Source: Opitutales bacterium
GTDB taxonomy: Bacteria; Verrucomicrobiota; Verrucomicrobiia; Opitutales; UBA953
Direction: 5' to 3'
DNA: 64,000 nt
Assembly: GCA_030725715.1 (NCBI GenBank)
Contig: JANRFG010000006.1
Coordinates: 59,688 to 123,687, forward strand
Shown here: positions 8,931 to 17,173 of the stretch, piece after piece
Position numbering within the stretch: the first letter of the stretch is position 1
How the letters are laid out: each line of letters begins with the position of its first letter
Position numbers and translations under genes: made by a program
The notes under the pieces: generated by a model
Database searches by the model: none
What the model saw: the letters and a program-made list of their open reading frames with translations, nothing else
Told to the model about the DNA's origin: nothing

Positions 8931-9971
8931 TCAGGCTTCCGGGGAGGCTTGATGGTTGGCGGCGCCCCAGGCGCGCGCCGCCTTCTCGGCGAGGGCCGCG
9001 CGGGCGCGGTCGACTTCGGCGAGCCGGGCCTTGAGGTTGGCGTTGGACACGGCCGCGAGGTCGTCGAGGTCGCAGAGGTAGGCGCCTTCGAGCGAACGGG
9101 CCGCGACGTCGAAGTTGCGCGGCACGCCGAGATCGACGAGGAGCAGCGGGCGGCCTTGGCGTCGCGCGACGGACTCGCGGAGGGCGACGGCGTCGAGGAG
9201 CGCGCGATCCACCGTCGCGCAGCCGACGATCACGTCGTGCGCATGCGCCTGCCGGAGCGCGTCGGCGAGCGTGAGGGAGGAACCGGCGAACTCTTCGGCG
9301 AGCACGCGGGCGTTCTCGAAAGTGCGGGAGGCGACGGAGACCTGCGCGGCGCCGCGCGAGACGAGGGCCTGCACGACCTGCCGGCCGACGTCACCGGTGC
9401 CGAGGACCAGCACGCGGGCTTCGTCGAGCGAACCGAACACGCGCTGCGCGAGTTCGACGGCGACGTTGCCGAGGCTGACCTGGCCTTGCGAGATCCCGGT
9501 GTGCGTGCGCGCCCAGGCGCCGGCCTGGAACGCGCGCTGGAAGACGCGGTTGAGCACCGGGCCCGTCATGCCGCGCGCGAGCGCGTCGGCGTAGGCGTCC
9601 TTCACCTGGCCGGCGATCTCGACCTCGCCGACCATCTGGGATTCGAGTCCGGAGACGACGGCGAAGAGATGCTCGACCGCCTCGAGGCCCGGCACGGGAC
9701 GGAGATGCTGGTCGAGGACCGCGGGCGCCGCGCCCGTCGCCCTGATGAGGGCGCTGCGCACATGGAGGGCGGCGGCTTCGTCGCCGACGCCGTAGGCTTC
9801 GAGCCGGTTGCACGTGGCGAGCAGCACCGCCTCGGCGAGCCCCGCCTCGCGCGCGGCGGCGTAGAAGGCCTCGGCGCCGCCGGCGGGCACGGTGAAGGCC
9901 GCGCGTTCATCGAGGCCGGCGGTGCGATGGGTGGCGCTGAGCGCCACGAGATTGCGGACGCGTTCGCTCAT
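8931..9971 (-). CDS. hemA: Glutamyl-tRNA reductase
   Basis: First committed step of C5-pathway haem synthesis: glutamyl-tRNA to glutamate-1-semialdehyde with NADPH. The 346 residues show catalytic Cys54 in LLATCNRLEAY, ESQMVGEVEI, RVFQRAFQAGAWARTHTGI, the NADPH-binding VLVLGTGDVGRQV and LLLVDLGVPRNFD. The ATG at 9971 overlaps the stop of the upstream membrane gene (ATGA). A longer in-frame reading to 10454 runs over that gene and is rejected. The length is slightly short because the C-terminal dimerisation region is reduced. Confidence 0.96.
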   Translation of the reverse strand: MSERVRNLVALSATHRTAGLDERAAFTVPAGGAEAFYAAAREAGLAEAVLLATCNRLEAYGVGDEAAALHVRSALIRATGAAPAVLDQHLRPVPGLEAVEHLFAVVSGLESQMVGEVEIAGQVKDAYADALARGMTGPVLNRVFQRAFQAGAWARTHTGISQGQVSLGNVAVELAQRVFGSLDEARVLVLGTGDVGRQVVQALVSRGAAQVSVASRTFENARVLAEEFAGSSLTLADALRQAHAHDVIVGCATVDRALLDAVALRESVARRQGRPLLLVDLGVPRNFDVAARSLEGAYLCDLDDLAAVSNANLKARLAEVDRARAALAEKAARAWGAANHQASPEA

Positions 9972-10786
9972 CGGGCGGCGGGGAGCGAGAGATAGAGGGC
10001 GACGAGCGCGGGGATGAAGACGAACAGCGAAGCGCGGGCGTAGGCCGCGCCCGCGAGGCGATGACGGCGGCGCTGGACGGTGACGAAGAGGCAGGCGACC
10101 CAGGTCAGCAGAGCGGTCCCGAGCTTGGGCAAGGCGACGAGGGCGAGGTCGCGCTGCGCCCAGTCGGTCGCGCCGATCACGAGCGAAAGGCCGAGCAGCC
10201 AGACGGCGGCGCCCATGAGCTGGCCGCCGATGCGATCGAGGGGCACCAACGCCGGGAGCAGGGCGTAGATGCCGCCGAACTCCCGGCGGGCGAGCGCGCG
10301 GTCCTGCAGGAGATAGGCGGCGGAGTTCAAGGCCTGCGCGCCGAGCACGCAGTAGGCGAGGACGGCGGCGCCGACATGGATGACGATCAGCGGCTTGTCG
10401 GCGAGGTCGGTGGGCTGGCCGACGACCCCCAGGAAGGCGGCCGCCACCAGACAAGCCGTCGTCGCGCCGGCGATCACCCAGGTCGGCAGCCGATGGGTGA
10501 AGGTCAGGTCCAGGAAGAGGGCGAGGCCGGAGAGACCCCAGGCGATGGAAAGCAGGAGCTCAGCCGCGCTGCTGATCGGCAAGGCGTGCGTCCGGAGGCC
10601 TTGGTAAGCCAGCATCGTGGTGAGCATGATCCAACCTCCGCGCAGCAACCAGAGCCCCGCCGACGGCCAGCGGCCGGAAGCGTCTTTCGCCGCCAACCCA
10701 TCCAAGAGAGCCGCGGCCAGAAACACGGCGGCACAACCCAGCAGGCATTCCCGGGTGAGGGGATGCTCAGCGAGCGCTGCAGCCAT
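9968..10786 (-). CDS. CcsA/HemX-like cytochrome c assembly-type membrane protein
   Basis: Polytopic membrane protein, 272 residues from the chosen ATG at 10786, with about eight hydrophobic helices. It resembles the CcsA/HemX family, which sits beside hemA in many bacteria and handles haem or stabilises HemA. The central region (IVIHVGAAVLAYCVLGAQALNSAAYLLQDRAL) matches that family's pattern. Start alternatives are ATG 10795 and TTG 10831; 10786 is chosen for a GGTAGG about ten bases upstream. It overlaps hemA by four bases. Confidence 0.75.
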   Translation of the reverse strand: MAAALAEHPLTRECLLGCAAVFLAAALLDGLAAKDASGRWPSAGLWLLRGGWIMLTTMLAYQGLRTHALPISSAAELLLSIAWGLSGLALFLDLTFTHRLPTWVIAGATTACLVAAAFLGVVGQPTDLADKPLIVIHVGAAVLAYCVLGAQALNSAAYLLQDRALARREFGGIYALLPALVPLDRIGGQLMGAAVWLLGLSLVIGATDWAQRDLALVALPKLGTALLTWVACLFVTVQRRRHRLAGAAYARASLFVFIPALVALYLSLPAAR

Positions 10787-10892
10787 GGGGAACATACCTA
10801 CCCAATAAAGAGCGGTGTGACATTTTGGCAAACCTCCAAAACAACCTGTTTTCTTGCGAAAGCAGGGCAGGGGGGTAGTTTCGGGCTTACCT

Positions 10893-11348
10893 ATGGCCCA
10901 CGACCTCTACGACCTCACCCAGCACCCCCCTCGCAGCCCTCGGGTTCGCCTCGGCGGCCTGGTCATCCTCCCGCGCATGATCGACAAGGCCCGGGCGACG
11001 AAAGCCGGGAAAAATGGCGAATATACCTATGGATGCTCCCTAGACCGTAACGTCCTGGACTTCCTGGGAATCGAGGCAGATGCCATTAAGGCTCAGATTG
11101 ACAATGGTTTAGGTGATGGCGAGATCCTCGCTTGGTTGATGGCCAATGCCAAGAAGCCCCGGCTGGCCTATGAAATCGCCGCCTTTAGCGCTTACCACGA
11201 ACAACGCGCTCCCGGCGGCCCTGGCGGCCGAGCCAAGGTCAGCGAGTACCAATCTTCGACTCCGGCCGGCGCCAAGCGCGAGGACATCGTCACCTGGTTC
11301 GACGTCCTGGACCTGGACGATCACCAGAGCTTCGGCGGCAAGGTCTGA
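10893..11348 (+). CDS. DUF5069 family protein
   Basis: A 151-residue soluble protein of unknown function. It begins with the family-like segment DLTQHPPRSPRVRLGGLVILPRMIDKARA, has GKNGEYTYGCSLD and DGEILAWLMANAKK, and ends WFDVLDLDDHQSFGGK. The ATG at 10893 is preferred to an in-frame start at 10854 because similarity begins here. It is followed 4 bp later by the phosphatase gene, a probable operon. No catalytic residues can be assigned. Confidence 0.8.
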   Translation: MAHDLYDLTQHPPRSPRVRLGGLVILPRMIDKARATKAGKNGEYTYGCSLDRNVLDFLGIEADAIKAQIDNGLGDGEILAWLMANAKKPRLAYEIAAFSAYHEQRAPGGPGGRAKVSEYQSSTPAGAKREDIVTWFDVLDLDDHQSFGGKV

Positions 11349-11351
11349 GCC

Positions 11352-11819
11352 GTGGCCAAGGTCGGTCCGCCCCGTCGGGTGCTGTTGGTCTGCATGGGCA
11401 ACATCTGCCGCTCTCCGACGGCGGAGGAGGTCCTGCGCGTCAAGACCCGGCAAGCCGGCCTAAGCATCGAGTTCGATTCCGCCGGCACCGAGAACTACCA
11501 CATCGGCGACGCGCCGGATCCGCGCTCCGTGCGTCACGCGCGTGACCGCGGGTATGACCTGTCGGCCCTGCGCGCCCGTCAGGTGCACGCGGCGGATTTC
11601 CACGAGTTCGATCTCATCCTCGCCGCCGACGAACTCAACCTGCGCGAACTCCGGCGGCGTTGTCCGCCCGGACAACATCATCGTCTGGCGCTCTTCCTCG
11701 GCGACAGCGCCTTGCCCGATCCCTATTACGGCGAAAGCGACGATTTCGAAAAAGTGCTGGATTTGGTGGAAAAACAGGCCTTGCGCTTCGTGTCCGCGTG
11801 GGCGCGGGCAACTGAATGA
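11352..11819 (+). CDS. Low-molecular-weight protein tyrosine phosphatase
   Basis: Dephosphorylates protein phosphotyrosine. The 155-residue protein has the P-loop CMGNICRS (Cys14 nucleophile, Arg20) close to the N terminus and the general-acid motif DPYYG near residue 122. The start is GTG at 11352, three bases after the DUF5069 stop. Such enzymes often oppose exopolysaccharide tyrosine kinases, but no such kinase is nearby. Confidence 0.93.
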   Translation: MAKVGPPRRVLLVCMGNICRSPTAEEVLRVKTRQAGLSIEFDSAGTENYHIGDAPDPRSVRHARDRGYDLSALRARQVHAADFHEFDLILAADELNLRELRRRCPPGQHHRLALFLGDSALPDPYYGESDDFEKVLDLVEKQALRFVSAWARATE

Positions 11820-11859
11820 TTGCGGTGCGGACGCCCTCCGCGTTTGCTCGTCCCCACCG

Positions 11860-12216
11860 ATGTACCAAGTGAATTTCAGCGATCAGGCGATGCGCGAGCT
11901 CGCGAAGCTGCCGACCTTGGAGCAGATGGAAGTCGTCGAAGCGTTCACTTCGCTCACCGCCGAGGAGCTCCTGCGCGGTAGTTCCGAACTCGGGACCGTC
12001 CGCCGCGGAGGCCACACCTATCACCGTCTGCGCGTCGGCGAGTTCCGCATCTATTTCGAAGCCAGCGAAGGCTCGCTGCTCGCCCATTACGTGCTCCATA
12101 AGCATACCTACGCCGACTTCGCGTTCCGTTCCCACCTGCCTTTCCCGGAAGACGAGGCGCGGATCGAACAAGAAGGCGGTTTCTGGAAATACCTCGACGA
12201 ACCTCCGAAGTCCTGA
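11860..12216 (+). CDS. RelE/ParE-like fold protein, orphan
   Basis: A 118-residue protein with the RelE/ParE-type layout: MYQVNFSDQAMRELAKLP, a central helix, then TVRRGGHTYHRLRVGEFRIYFEASEG and LLAHYVLHKHTYADF. RelE toxins cleave ribosome-bound mRNA. No antitoxin-like gene lies within 1 kb on either side; the neighbours are the phosphatase and pssA. It is extended at the C terminus by roughly 25 residues. This suggests a domesticated RelE-fold protein rather than a working toxin-antitoxin pair. Confidence 0.7.
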   Translation: MYQVNFSDQAMRELAKLPTLEQMEVVEAFTSLTAEELLRGSSELGTVRRGGHTYHRLRVGEFRIYFEASEGSLLAHYVLHKHTYADFAFRSHLPFPEDEARIEQEGGFWKYLDEPPKS

Positions 12217-12218
12217 CC

Positions 12219-13112
12219 GTGACGAATCCGCCCGAAAAACGCCCGTATGCTTCGCCTGAGGAGGCCGCCCGCATCTACCTGCTGCCGAACCTGTTCACGG
12301 CCGGCAACATGCTCTGCGGCTTCCTGGCCATCAAGAACTGCATCGAAGCCCGGTTCACGACGCTCACGCCGGAAGGCCGGGCTGAGCACTATAACATGGC
12401 GGTCTGGTTCATCCTTTTCGCCTGCGTCTGCGATCTCTTCGACGGTCGCGTCGCCCGCGCCACCAAGCGGGAATCCCTGTTCGGGGCCGAGTTCGATTCC
12501 ATCGCCGATACGGTCTCCTTCGGCGTCGCCCCGGCCCTCATGGCGTGCTTCCTGTTGATCAAGCCCGGCGCCACCGACAACGTCCAGCTGGTCACCTGGC
12601 TGCTCGCGTTCATCTACCTGCTTTGCGCCGGCGTCCGCCTGGCACGGTTCAATGTCCTCACCAACCCGTTGGTCCCGGGTAATGAAAAACGCGCCGCCGG
12701 AGGCGATTTCGTCGGCCTGCCCTCGCCGGCCGCCGCCGGCATGATCGCCTCCCTGGTGCTCGTATTGTCCAATCCGATCGGCAACCCGGACCAGAAGGAC
12801 GCGGTCGAACAGGCCGTCCTCAAATGGCCGTACATCCTCCTGCCGGTCATGCTCGTCATCTCGTTCCTGATGGTCAGCAACGTCCGCTTCCCGAGCTTCA
12901 AGAAGCTCGATTGGACCGCCCGGGCCAAGACCCGTGGTTTCATCCTGATCATCATCCTGGCCGCCGTGGTCTTCCGTTACCCGCAGTATACCTTCCCGGC
13001 GATCTTCCTCGGTTACGTCGTCTACAGCCTTTTCCGTCACGCTTTCCTGCTCAAGAAAAGCGAGATGGACCCGGCGCCCGACGACGATGATGAGCCGGTG
13101 TCCAAGGTGTGA
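12219..13112 (+). CDS. pssA: CDP-diacylglycerol-serine O-phosphatidyltransferase
   Basis: Makes phosphatidylserine, the precursor of phosphatidylethanolamine. The 297-residue membrane protein contains the full CDP-alcohol phosphotransferase signature D75-G-x2-A-R-x8-G-x3-D-x3-D97 and several hydrophobic helices. The charged C terminus ends DPAPDDDDEPVSKV. The GTG start lies two bases after the RelE-like stop, giving one transcription unit. No phosphatidylserine decarboxylase is in the window. Confidence 0.93.
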   Translation: MTNPPEKRPYASPEEAARIYLLPNLFTAGNMLCGFLAIKNCIEARFTTLTPEGRAEHYNMAVWFILFACVCDLFDGRVARATKRESLFGAEFDSIADTVSFGVAPALMACFLLIKPGATDNVQLVTWLLAFIYLLCAGVRLARFNVLTNPLVPGNEKRAAGGDFVGLPSPAAAGMIASLVLVLSNPIGNPDQKDAVEQAVLKWPYILLPVMLVISFLMVSNVRFPSFKKLDWTARAKTRGFILIIILAAVVFRYPQYTFPAIFLGYVVYSLFRHAFLLKKSEMDPAPDDDDEPVSKV

Positions 13113-13171
13113 ACAGCCGGTGGGCAACCCGTGCCTCGGGGCCTCTGTGAACAAGCCGAGGGTTATTCACG
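13108..13171. promoter_or_regulatory. Cluster of DnaA-box-like 9-mers upstream of dnaN
   Basis: Three sites resemble the DnaA box TTATNCACA: TGTGAACAG (13108-13116) and TGTGAACAA (13146-13154), both reverse orientation, and TTATTCACG (13163-13171), forward. Each deviates by one or two bases. An AT-rich stretch (TATTTATAAATGAAGAG) follows near 13263. This could be a DnaA-controlled dnaN promoter or part of oriC. The first site overlaps the pssA stop. Confidence 0.4.
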
Positions 13172-13361
13172 CCCGGGACACATGAGGGGGCGGCACGGAT
13201 GCTCCCACTCATCAGCGTGTTGCGGAACTGTGTACGGACTTCCGCCCCCTGCTGATGCTACGGGTATTTATAAATGAAGAGAGAATAGAGACAGTACCGT
13301 CCGGGATGTGGGCAATGAGGGGTTGCCTCTGCCCCCGCGGATGCTCAATTCTGACGTCATC

Positions 13362-14489
13362 ATGAAGTTCAAGGTTAACCGGAATCACTTTTTCAACGGC
13401 CTCTCGAGCGTCACGAACGTCGTCGGCAGCCGTGCGACGATGCCGATCCTCCAGAACGTGCTCATCGAAGCGGAAGGCGACACGGTCACCCTCACGACGA
13501 CCAACCTCGATCTCGGCATCTGCTGTCGGATCAAAGCCTCCGTTTCTTCTCCCGGTCGCATCACCCTCCCGGTCAAGAAGCTCGTCCCGATCGTGCGCGC
13601 GCTCTCGAGCAGCGACACCATCGTCGAACTCACCGGCAAGGACCGCGTGAAGATCACCTCCGGCAGCTCCGTCTTCCAGGTCGCCGGCCTCCCGGCCGAC
13701 CAGTTCCCCCCGATCTCCAATTTCGCCGGCCAGCCGACCATCTCGATCAACCAGGACGATCTCGGTGACATGCTCCGCAAGGTGAGCTACGCCCAGTCGT
13801 CCGACGAGAACCGTTACATCCTCAACGGGGTGTTCTTCGAATTCGCCGAAGGCAAGCTGACCGTCGTCGCGACCGACGGCCGCCGTCTCGCCAAGTGCGA
13901 ACGCAAGCTCGCCGGCACCGACAAGGCCCTGGCCCTGATCCTGCCGGCCCGCACCATCATGGAGCTGATGCGCCTGCTGAAGTCCGGCGGCGAAGCCCAC
14001 GTCTCGCACAACGAACGCCAGGTCGGCTTCACGATCGACATCCCGAAGAACGAAGAAGGCCTCGTGGACCGCATCCAGCTCGTCTCCAAGGTCGTCGAAG
14101 GCAACTACCCGAACTACCGCCAGGTCATCCCGAAGGAAGCCGGCTCCAAGGTCCGCCTCGAACGCGAGAAGCTCCTCGAGAGCGTCAACCGCGCCGCGCT
14201 CATGACCGATGACCGCAACAACACCATCCGGATGAGCGTCACGAAGAAGACGCAGAACCTCGAGATCTCCGCGAAGTCCGACAGCGGCGAAGCCCACGAG
14301 CCGATCGCCGTGAAATACGAAGGCCCGGACGTGAACATCGCGTTCAATCCGCAGTACATCATCGACCCGCTCAAGGCCCTCACCGAGGACGAGATCGACT
14401 TCGAGTTCAAGGACGAGATGTCCCCGGGCGTGATCCGCGGACTCAAGGACGACTTCCTCTGCGTCGTGATGCCGCAGCGGATCTCGTAA
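13362..14489 (+). CDS. dnaN: DNA polymerase III sliding clamp, beta subunit
   Basis: The 375-residue clamp tethers DNA polymerase III to DNA. It starts MKFKVNRNHFFNGLSSVTNVVGSRATMPILQNVL and contains EGNYPNYRQVIP and a C-terminal VVMPQRIS, the usual M-P-x-R clamp ending. The ATG at 13362 is preferred to one at 13308 because the family starts MKF. dnaA and recF, the usual neighbours, are absent. A leader of about 250 bp precedes it. Confidence 0.97.
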   Translation: MKFKVNRNHFFNGLSSVTNVVGSRATMPILQNVLIEAEGDTVTLTTTNLDLGICCRIKASVSSPGRITLPVKKLVPIVRALSSSDTIVELTGKDRVKITSGSSVFQVAGLPADQFPPISNFAGQPTISINQDDLGDMLRKVSYAQSSDENRYILNGVFFEFAEGKLTVVATDGRRLAKCERKLAGTDKALALILPARTIMELMRLLKSGGEAHVSHNERQVGFTIDIPKNEEGLVDRIQLVSKVVEGNYPNYRQVIPKEAGSKVRLEREKLLESVNRAALMTDDRNNTIRMSVTKKTQNLEISAKSDSGEAHEPIAVKYEGPDVNIAFNPQYIIDPLKALTEDEIDFEFKDEMSPGVIRGLKDDFLCVVMPQRIS

Positions 14490-14498
14490 GCCCGGGGT

Positions 14499-15143
14499 TC
14501 AGAGACCGGGCTCGGCGCAATCCGGGAGCGACTTGATCCGCTCCAGGATGCGGCGCGACGCCTCGATCGAACGGTCGCGATGCTCCGCGCCCGGATCGTA
14601 TTCCGCCGGCTGCATCGCCTGGCCGAAACGCACGCGGATGCGGGCCGAACCGGTCGGGAAATTCGCGCCACGAGGCAGCACGTCGCGGGCGCCCCGGATG
14701 TGGATCGGGACGACCGGCACGCCGGACCTGCAGGCGAGGAGGCCGGCGCCGGCCTTGGGCGAGGCGATCACGCCGTCATGGCTGCGGGTGCCCTCCGGGA
14801 AGATGAGCAGGCCTTCGCCGGCTCCCAGGGCGGCCAAGGCCGCGCGGATCGCGCCGATGTCCGCTTCGCCGCGGTCGACGGGGATGGAATGGCAGGCGCG
14901 GATCACGAACCCGAAGACGGGGTTGTCGAAGAGCGTGCGGCGGGCGATGAAGGAGATCTCGCGCGGCAGGCACGACCCGAGCAAGGGCGGATCCAACATG
15001 CTCTGGTGGTTCGAGGCGAAGAGGCACGCGCCGTCCGGCACGTTCTCCCAGCCTTCGACTTCCAGGGTGGCGAAGACCTCGATGAACGACCGCGCGCCGT
15101 GGTAGACGGCCTTGTAGATCAGGTTCTTCGAATCGAGGATCAT
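14499..15143 (-). CDS. plsC: 1-acyl-sn-glycerol-3-phosphate acyltransferase
   Basis: Makes phosphatidic acid. The 214 residues show the catalytic NHQSMLD (H46, D51), FIARRTLFDNPVFG, FPEGTRS about 114-120 and VPVVPIHIRG, the four acyltransferase blocks in order. The ATG at 15143 overlaps the aroA-cmk stop by four bases, so it is the last gene of the tyrA-aroA-cmk-plsC operon. Confidence 0.93.
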   Translation of the reverse strand: MILDSKNLIYKAVYHGARSFIEVFATLEVEGWENVPDGACLFASNHQSMLDPPLLGSCLPREISFIARRTLFDNPVFGFVIRACHSIPVDRGEADIGAIRAALAALGAGEGLLIFPEGTRSHDGVIASPKAGAGLLACRSGVPVVPIHIRGARDVLPRGANFPTGSARIRVRFGQAMQPAEYDPGAEHRDRSIEASRRILERIKSLPDCAEPGL

Positions 15144-17173
15144 CGGGGCAGGGCGGCCACCTTGATCAGTTCGCCGATCTGGGCCACGACGGCCTCGAGC
15201 GGCAGGTGCGTGTTGTCCAGGCGGCAGGCCCCGTTCGGGCAGACCATCGGCGCGGTCTTGCGCGTGGCGTCGAGATGGTCGCGCTGGGTGACCTGATCGG
15301 CCTGGCCTTCGGCGGCCCGGCGCCGGGCGCGCGCGTCGGCGTCGGCTTCGAGGAAGATGCGCACTTCGGCGTCCGGCAGGACGACCGAACCGATGTCGCG
15401 TCCTTCCATCACCACGCCCGCGAAACCTTGCTCGCTCGCGAGCTTCACCTGGGAGCGCTGGTATTCGAGGAGGAAGGTCCGGACGGAGGGCAGGGCGGCG
15501 ATCTTCGAGACCGCCGCGTTGACCTCGGGCGTGCGCAGGTCGGCGTCATCAGGGAGGGCGCCGTCGAGCGTGAGGGCCGAGCTGCGCGCGCCTTGACGGG
15601 CGACGAGGCGCGAGCCGATGCGCAGCCTGGCCAGCGCGGCCTTCACGGAGGCGGGATCGTCGGCGGAAGCGCCCGCGAGGAGCAGGGCGCGGGTGAGGCT
15701 GCGGTAATGCGCGCCGGTGTCGACGTGCAGCAGGCCGTGCAGCTGGGCGAGCCGGCGGCTGGTGCTGGACTTGCCCGAAGCGGCGCCACCGTCCACCGAG
15801 ACGCGCACGAAGTTCGTGCGGAGGGACTCGAGCGCCCGGAAGAAATGCGGGAAGGTCTTGCCGGTGCAGGCGGGATCCTGGATCGCGATCCACGGACGGC
15901 CGTCGCCGAAGAGGTCGAAGCTGCCGAGGACGCCGAAGCTCATCGCCATGCGGTGGTCTTCATAGGTGCGGATCTCGACAGGGCCGGCGGCGGCCGCCTG
16001 GCGCAGGGCCGCCTTGTTCGGGAAGACGGTCAGCGAGGAGAGCGACTCATCCGCGCGGAGCTGCGCGGCGGAAGGCTCGACCTTCAGGCCGAGGCGTTCC
16101 AGTTCGGTCGCCATCGCGAGCACGCGGTCGGTCTCCTGCTTCCGGGTGTGGGCGATGCCGCGGATCTTCACCGGCCCGTCCGCCAAGGCGGCCACGGTCG
16201 CCAGCGTGAGGAACGTATCCGAGAAAGCGTTGAAGTCGAAGTCGCCGCTCCGGATGCCCGACCAGGAATCCGCGACCAACGTGCCGTCGGCCGCACGCAG
16301 CTTGGCGCCACAGGCCGCGGCGACCTTGGCGAAGGCGGTGTCACCTTGGAGGCCGCCGTCGGCGTAGCCTTCGATACGGACGGACGCGCGGGCGCCGGTG
16401 ACGGCGGGCAGGGCGATGAAATAGCTGGCGGCGGTGGCGTCAGGTTCGATCGCGTAGGCGGGCTGGGCGACGTACGAGCCGGGCGCGGGACAGCTCCAGC
16501 TGCCGTCGGCGAGTCGGGCCAGGGGGCGGCCGAACTGGCCGCACATGCGCGCCGTCATCTCGACGAAAGGTTCGGAGACCGTGGAGCCCTTCATGCTCAC
16601 CGTCGCTCCGGCCGAAAGCGGGAGCACCATGAGCAGCGCGGAGAGCAGCTGGGAAGAAGCCGAGGCATCGACCTCCAGCCGGCCGAGCTTCCCGGTCGTG
16701 TGGAGCGTGAACGGGAAACCGTCCGCCGCGGAACCATCGGGAGCGACCGCGCGGCAGCCGGCCGCGCGCAGGGCGTCGAGCAGCCCGCGCATGGGGCGGG
16801 CCCGCATGGCTTCGTCGCCGTCGAGCTCGTATTCGCCGCCCGGGGCGAGCGCGAGGAAGGCGGTGAGGAAGCGCGCCGCGGTGCCGGCGTTGCCGACGTG
16901 CAGCTTGGCCCGATCGCGCGGGATGCGGCCGCCGAGGCCGACGATCCGGATCGTGCCGGCGGCTTCATCGTCGGTCACCTCGAAGCCCAACGCGCGCAGG
17001 GCGGCGATGAGGATGCGGGTGTCGCGGCTGAAGAGCGCGCCGGTGAACAGCGTGACGCCGTCGGCGAGCGCGGCCAGGATCAGGGCGCGGTTGGTGATGC
17101 TCTTCGAGCCCGGGACCTGGGCGACGCCGCGGGCAGGGGTCTGGAAGGGGCGGATGACGAGGGTCGGGCTCAT
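15140..17173 (-). CDS. aroA-cmk: Bifunctional EPSP synthase / cytidylate kinase fusion
   Basis: One 677-residue frame carrying two enzymes. Residues 1-445 are 3-phosphoshikimate 1-carboxyvinyltransferase: PGSKSITNRALILAALADG, NAGTAARFLTA and IAHTRKQETDR. From about 453 a cytidylate kinase follows: P-loop VDGGAASGKSSTSRRLA, HVDTGAHYRSLT, GRDIGSVVLPDA, ARRRAAEGQ. The linker is only about ten residues (FRALESLRTNFVR). AroA makes EPSP for aromatic amino acids; Cmk phosphorylates CMP and dCMP. Both active sites look intact. The gene overlaps tyrA and plsC by four bases each. Confidence 0.95.
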   Translation of the reverse strand: MSPTLVIRPFQTPARGVAQVPGSKSITNRALILAALADGVTLFTGALFSRDTRILIAALRALGFEVTDDEAAGTIRIVGLGGRIPRDRAKLHVGNAGTAARFLTAFLALAPGGEYELDGDEAMRARPMRGLLDALRAAGCRAVAPDGSAADGFPFTLHTTGKLGRLEVDASASSQLLSALLMVLPLSAGATVSMKGSTVSEPFVEMTARMCGQFGRPLARLADGSWSCPAPGSYVAQPAYAIEPDATAASYFIALPAVTGARASVRIEGYADGGLQGDTAFAKVAAACGAKLRAADGTLVADSWSGIRSGDFDFNAFSDTFLTLATVAALADGPVKIRGIAHTRKQETDRVLAMATELERLGLKVEPSAAQLRADESLSSLTVFPNKAALRQAAAAGPVEIRTYEDHRMAMSFGVLGSFDLFGDGRPWIAIQDPACTGKTFPHFFRALESLRTNFVRVSVDGGAASGKSSTSRRLAQLHGLLHVDTGAHYRSLTRALLLAGASADDPASVKAALARLRIGSRLVARQGARSSALTLDGALPDDADLRTPEVNAAVSKIAALPSVRTFLLEYQRSQVKLASEQGFAGVVMEGRDIGSVVLPDAEVRIFLEADADARARRRAAEGQADQVTQRDHLDATRKTAPMVCPNGACRLDNTHLPLEAVVAQIGELIKVAALPR

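Noticed and set aside
11860..12216. Complete toxin-antitoxin module
   Set aside because: No antitoxin-like small gene flanks the RelE-like protein; neighbours are housekeeping genes.
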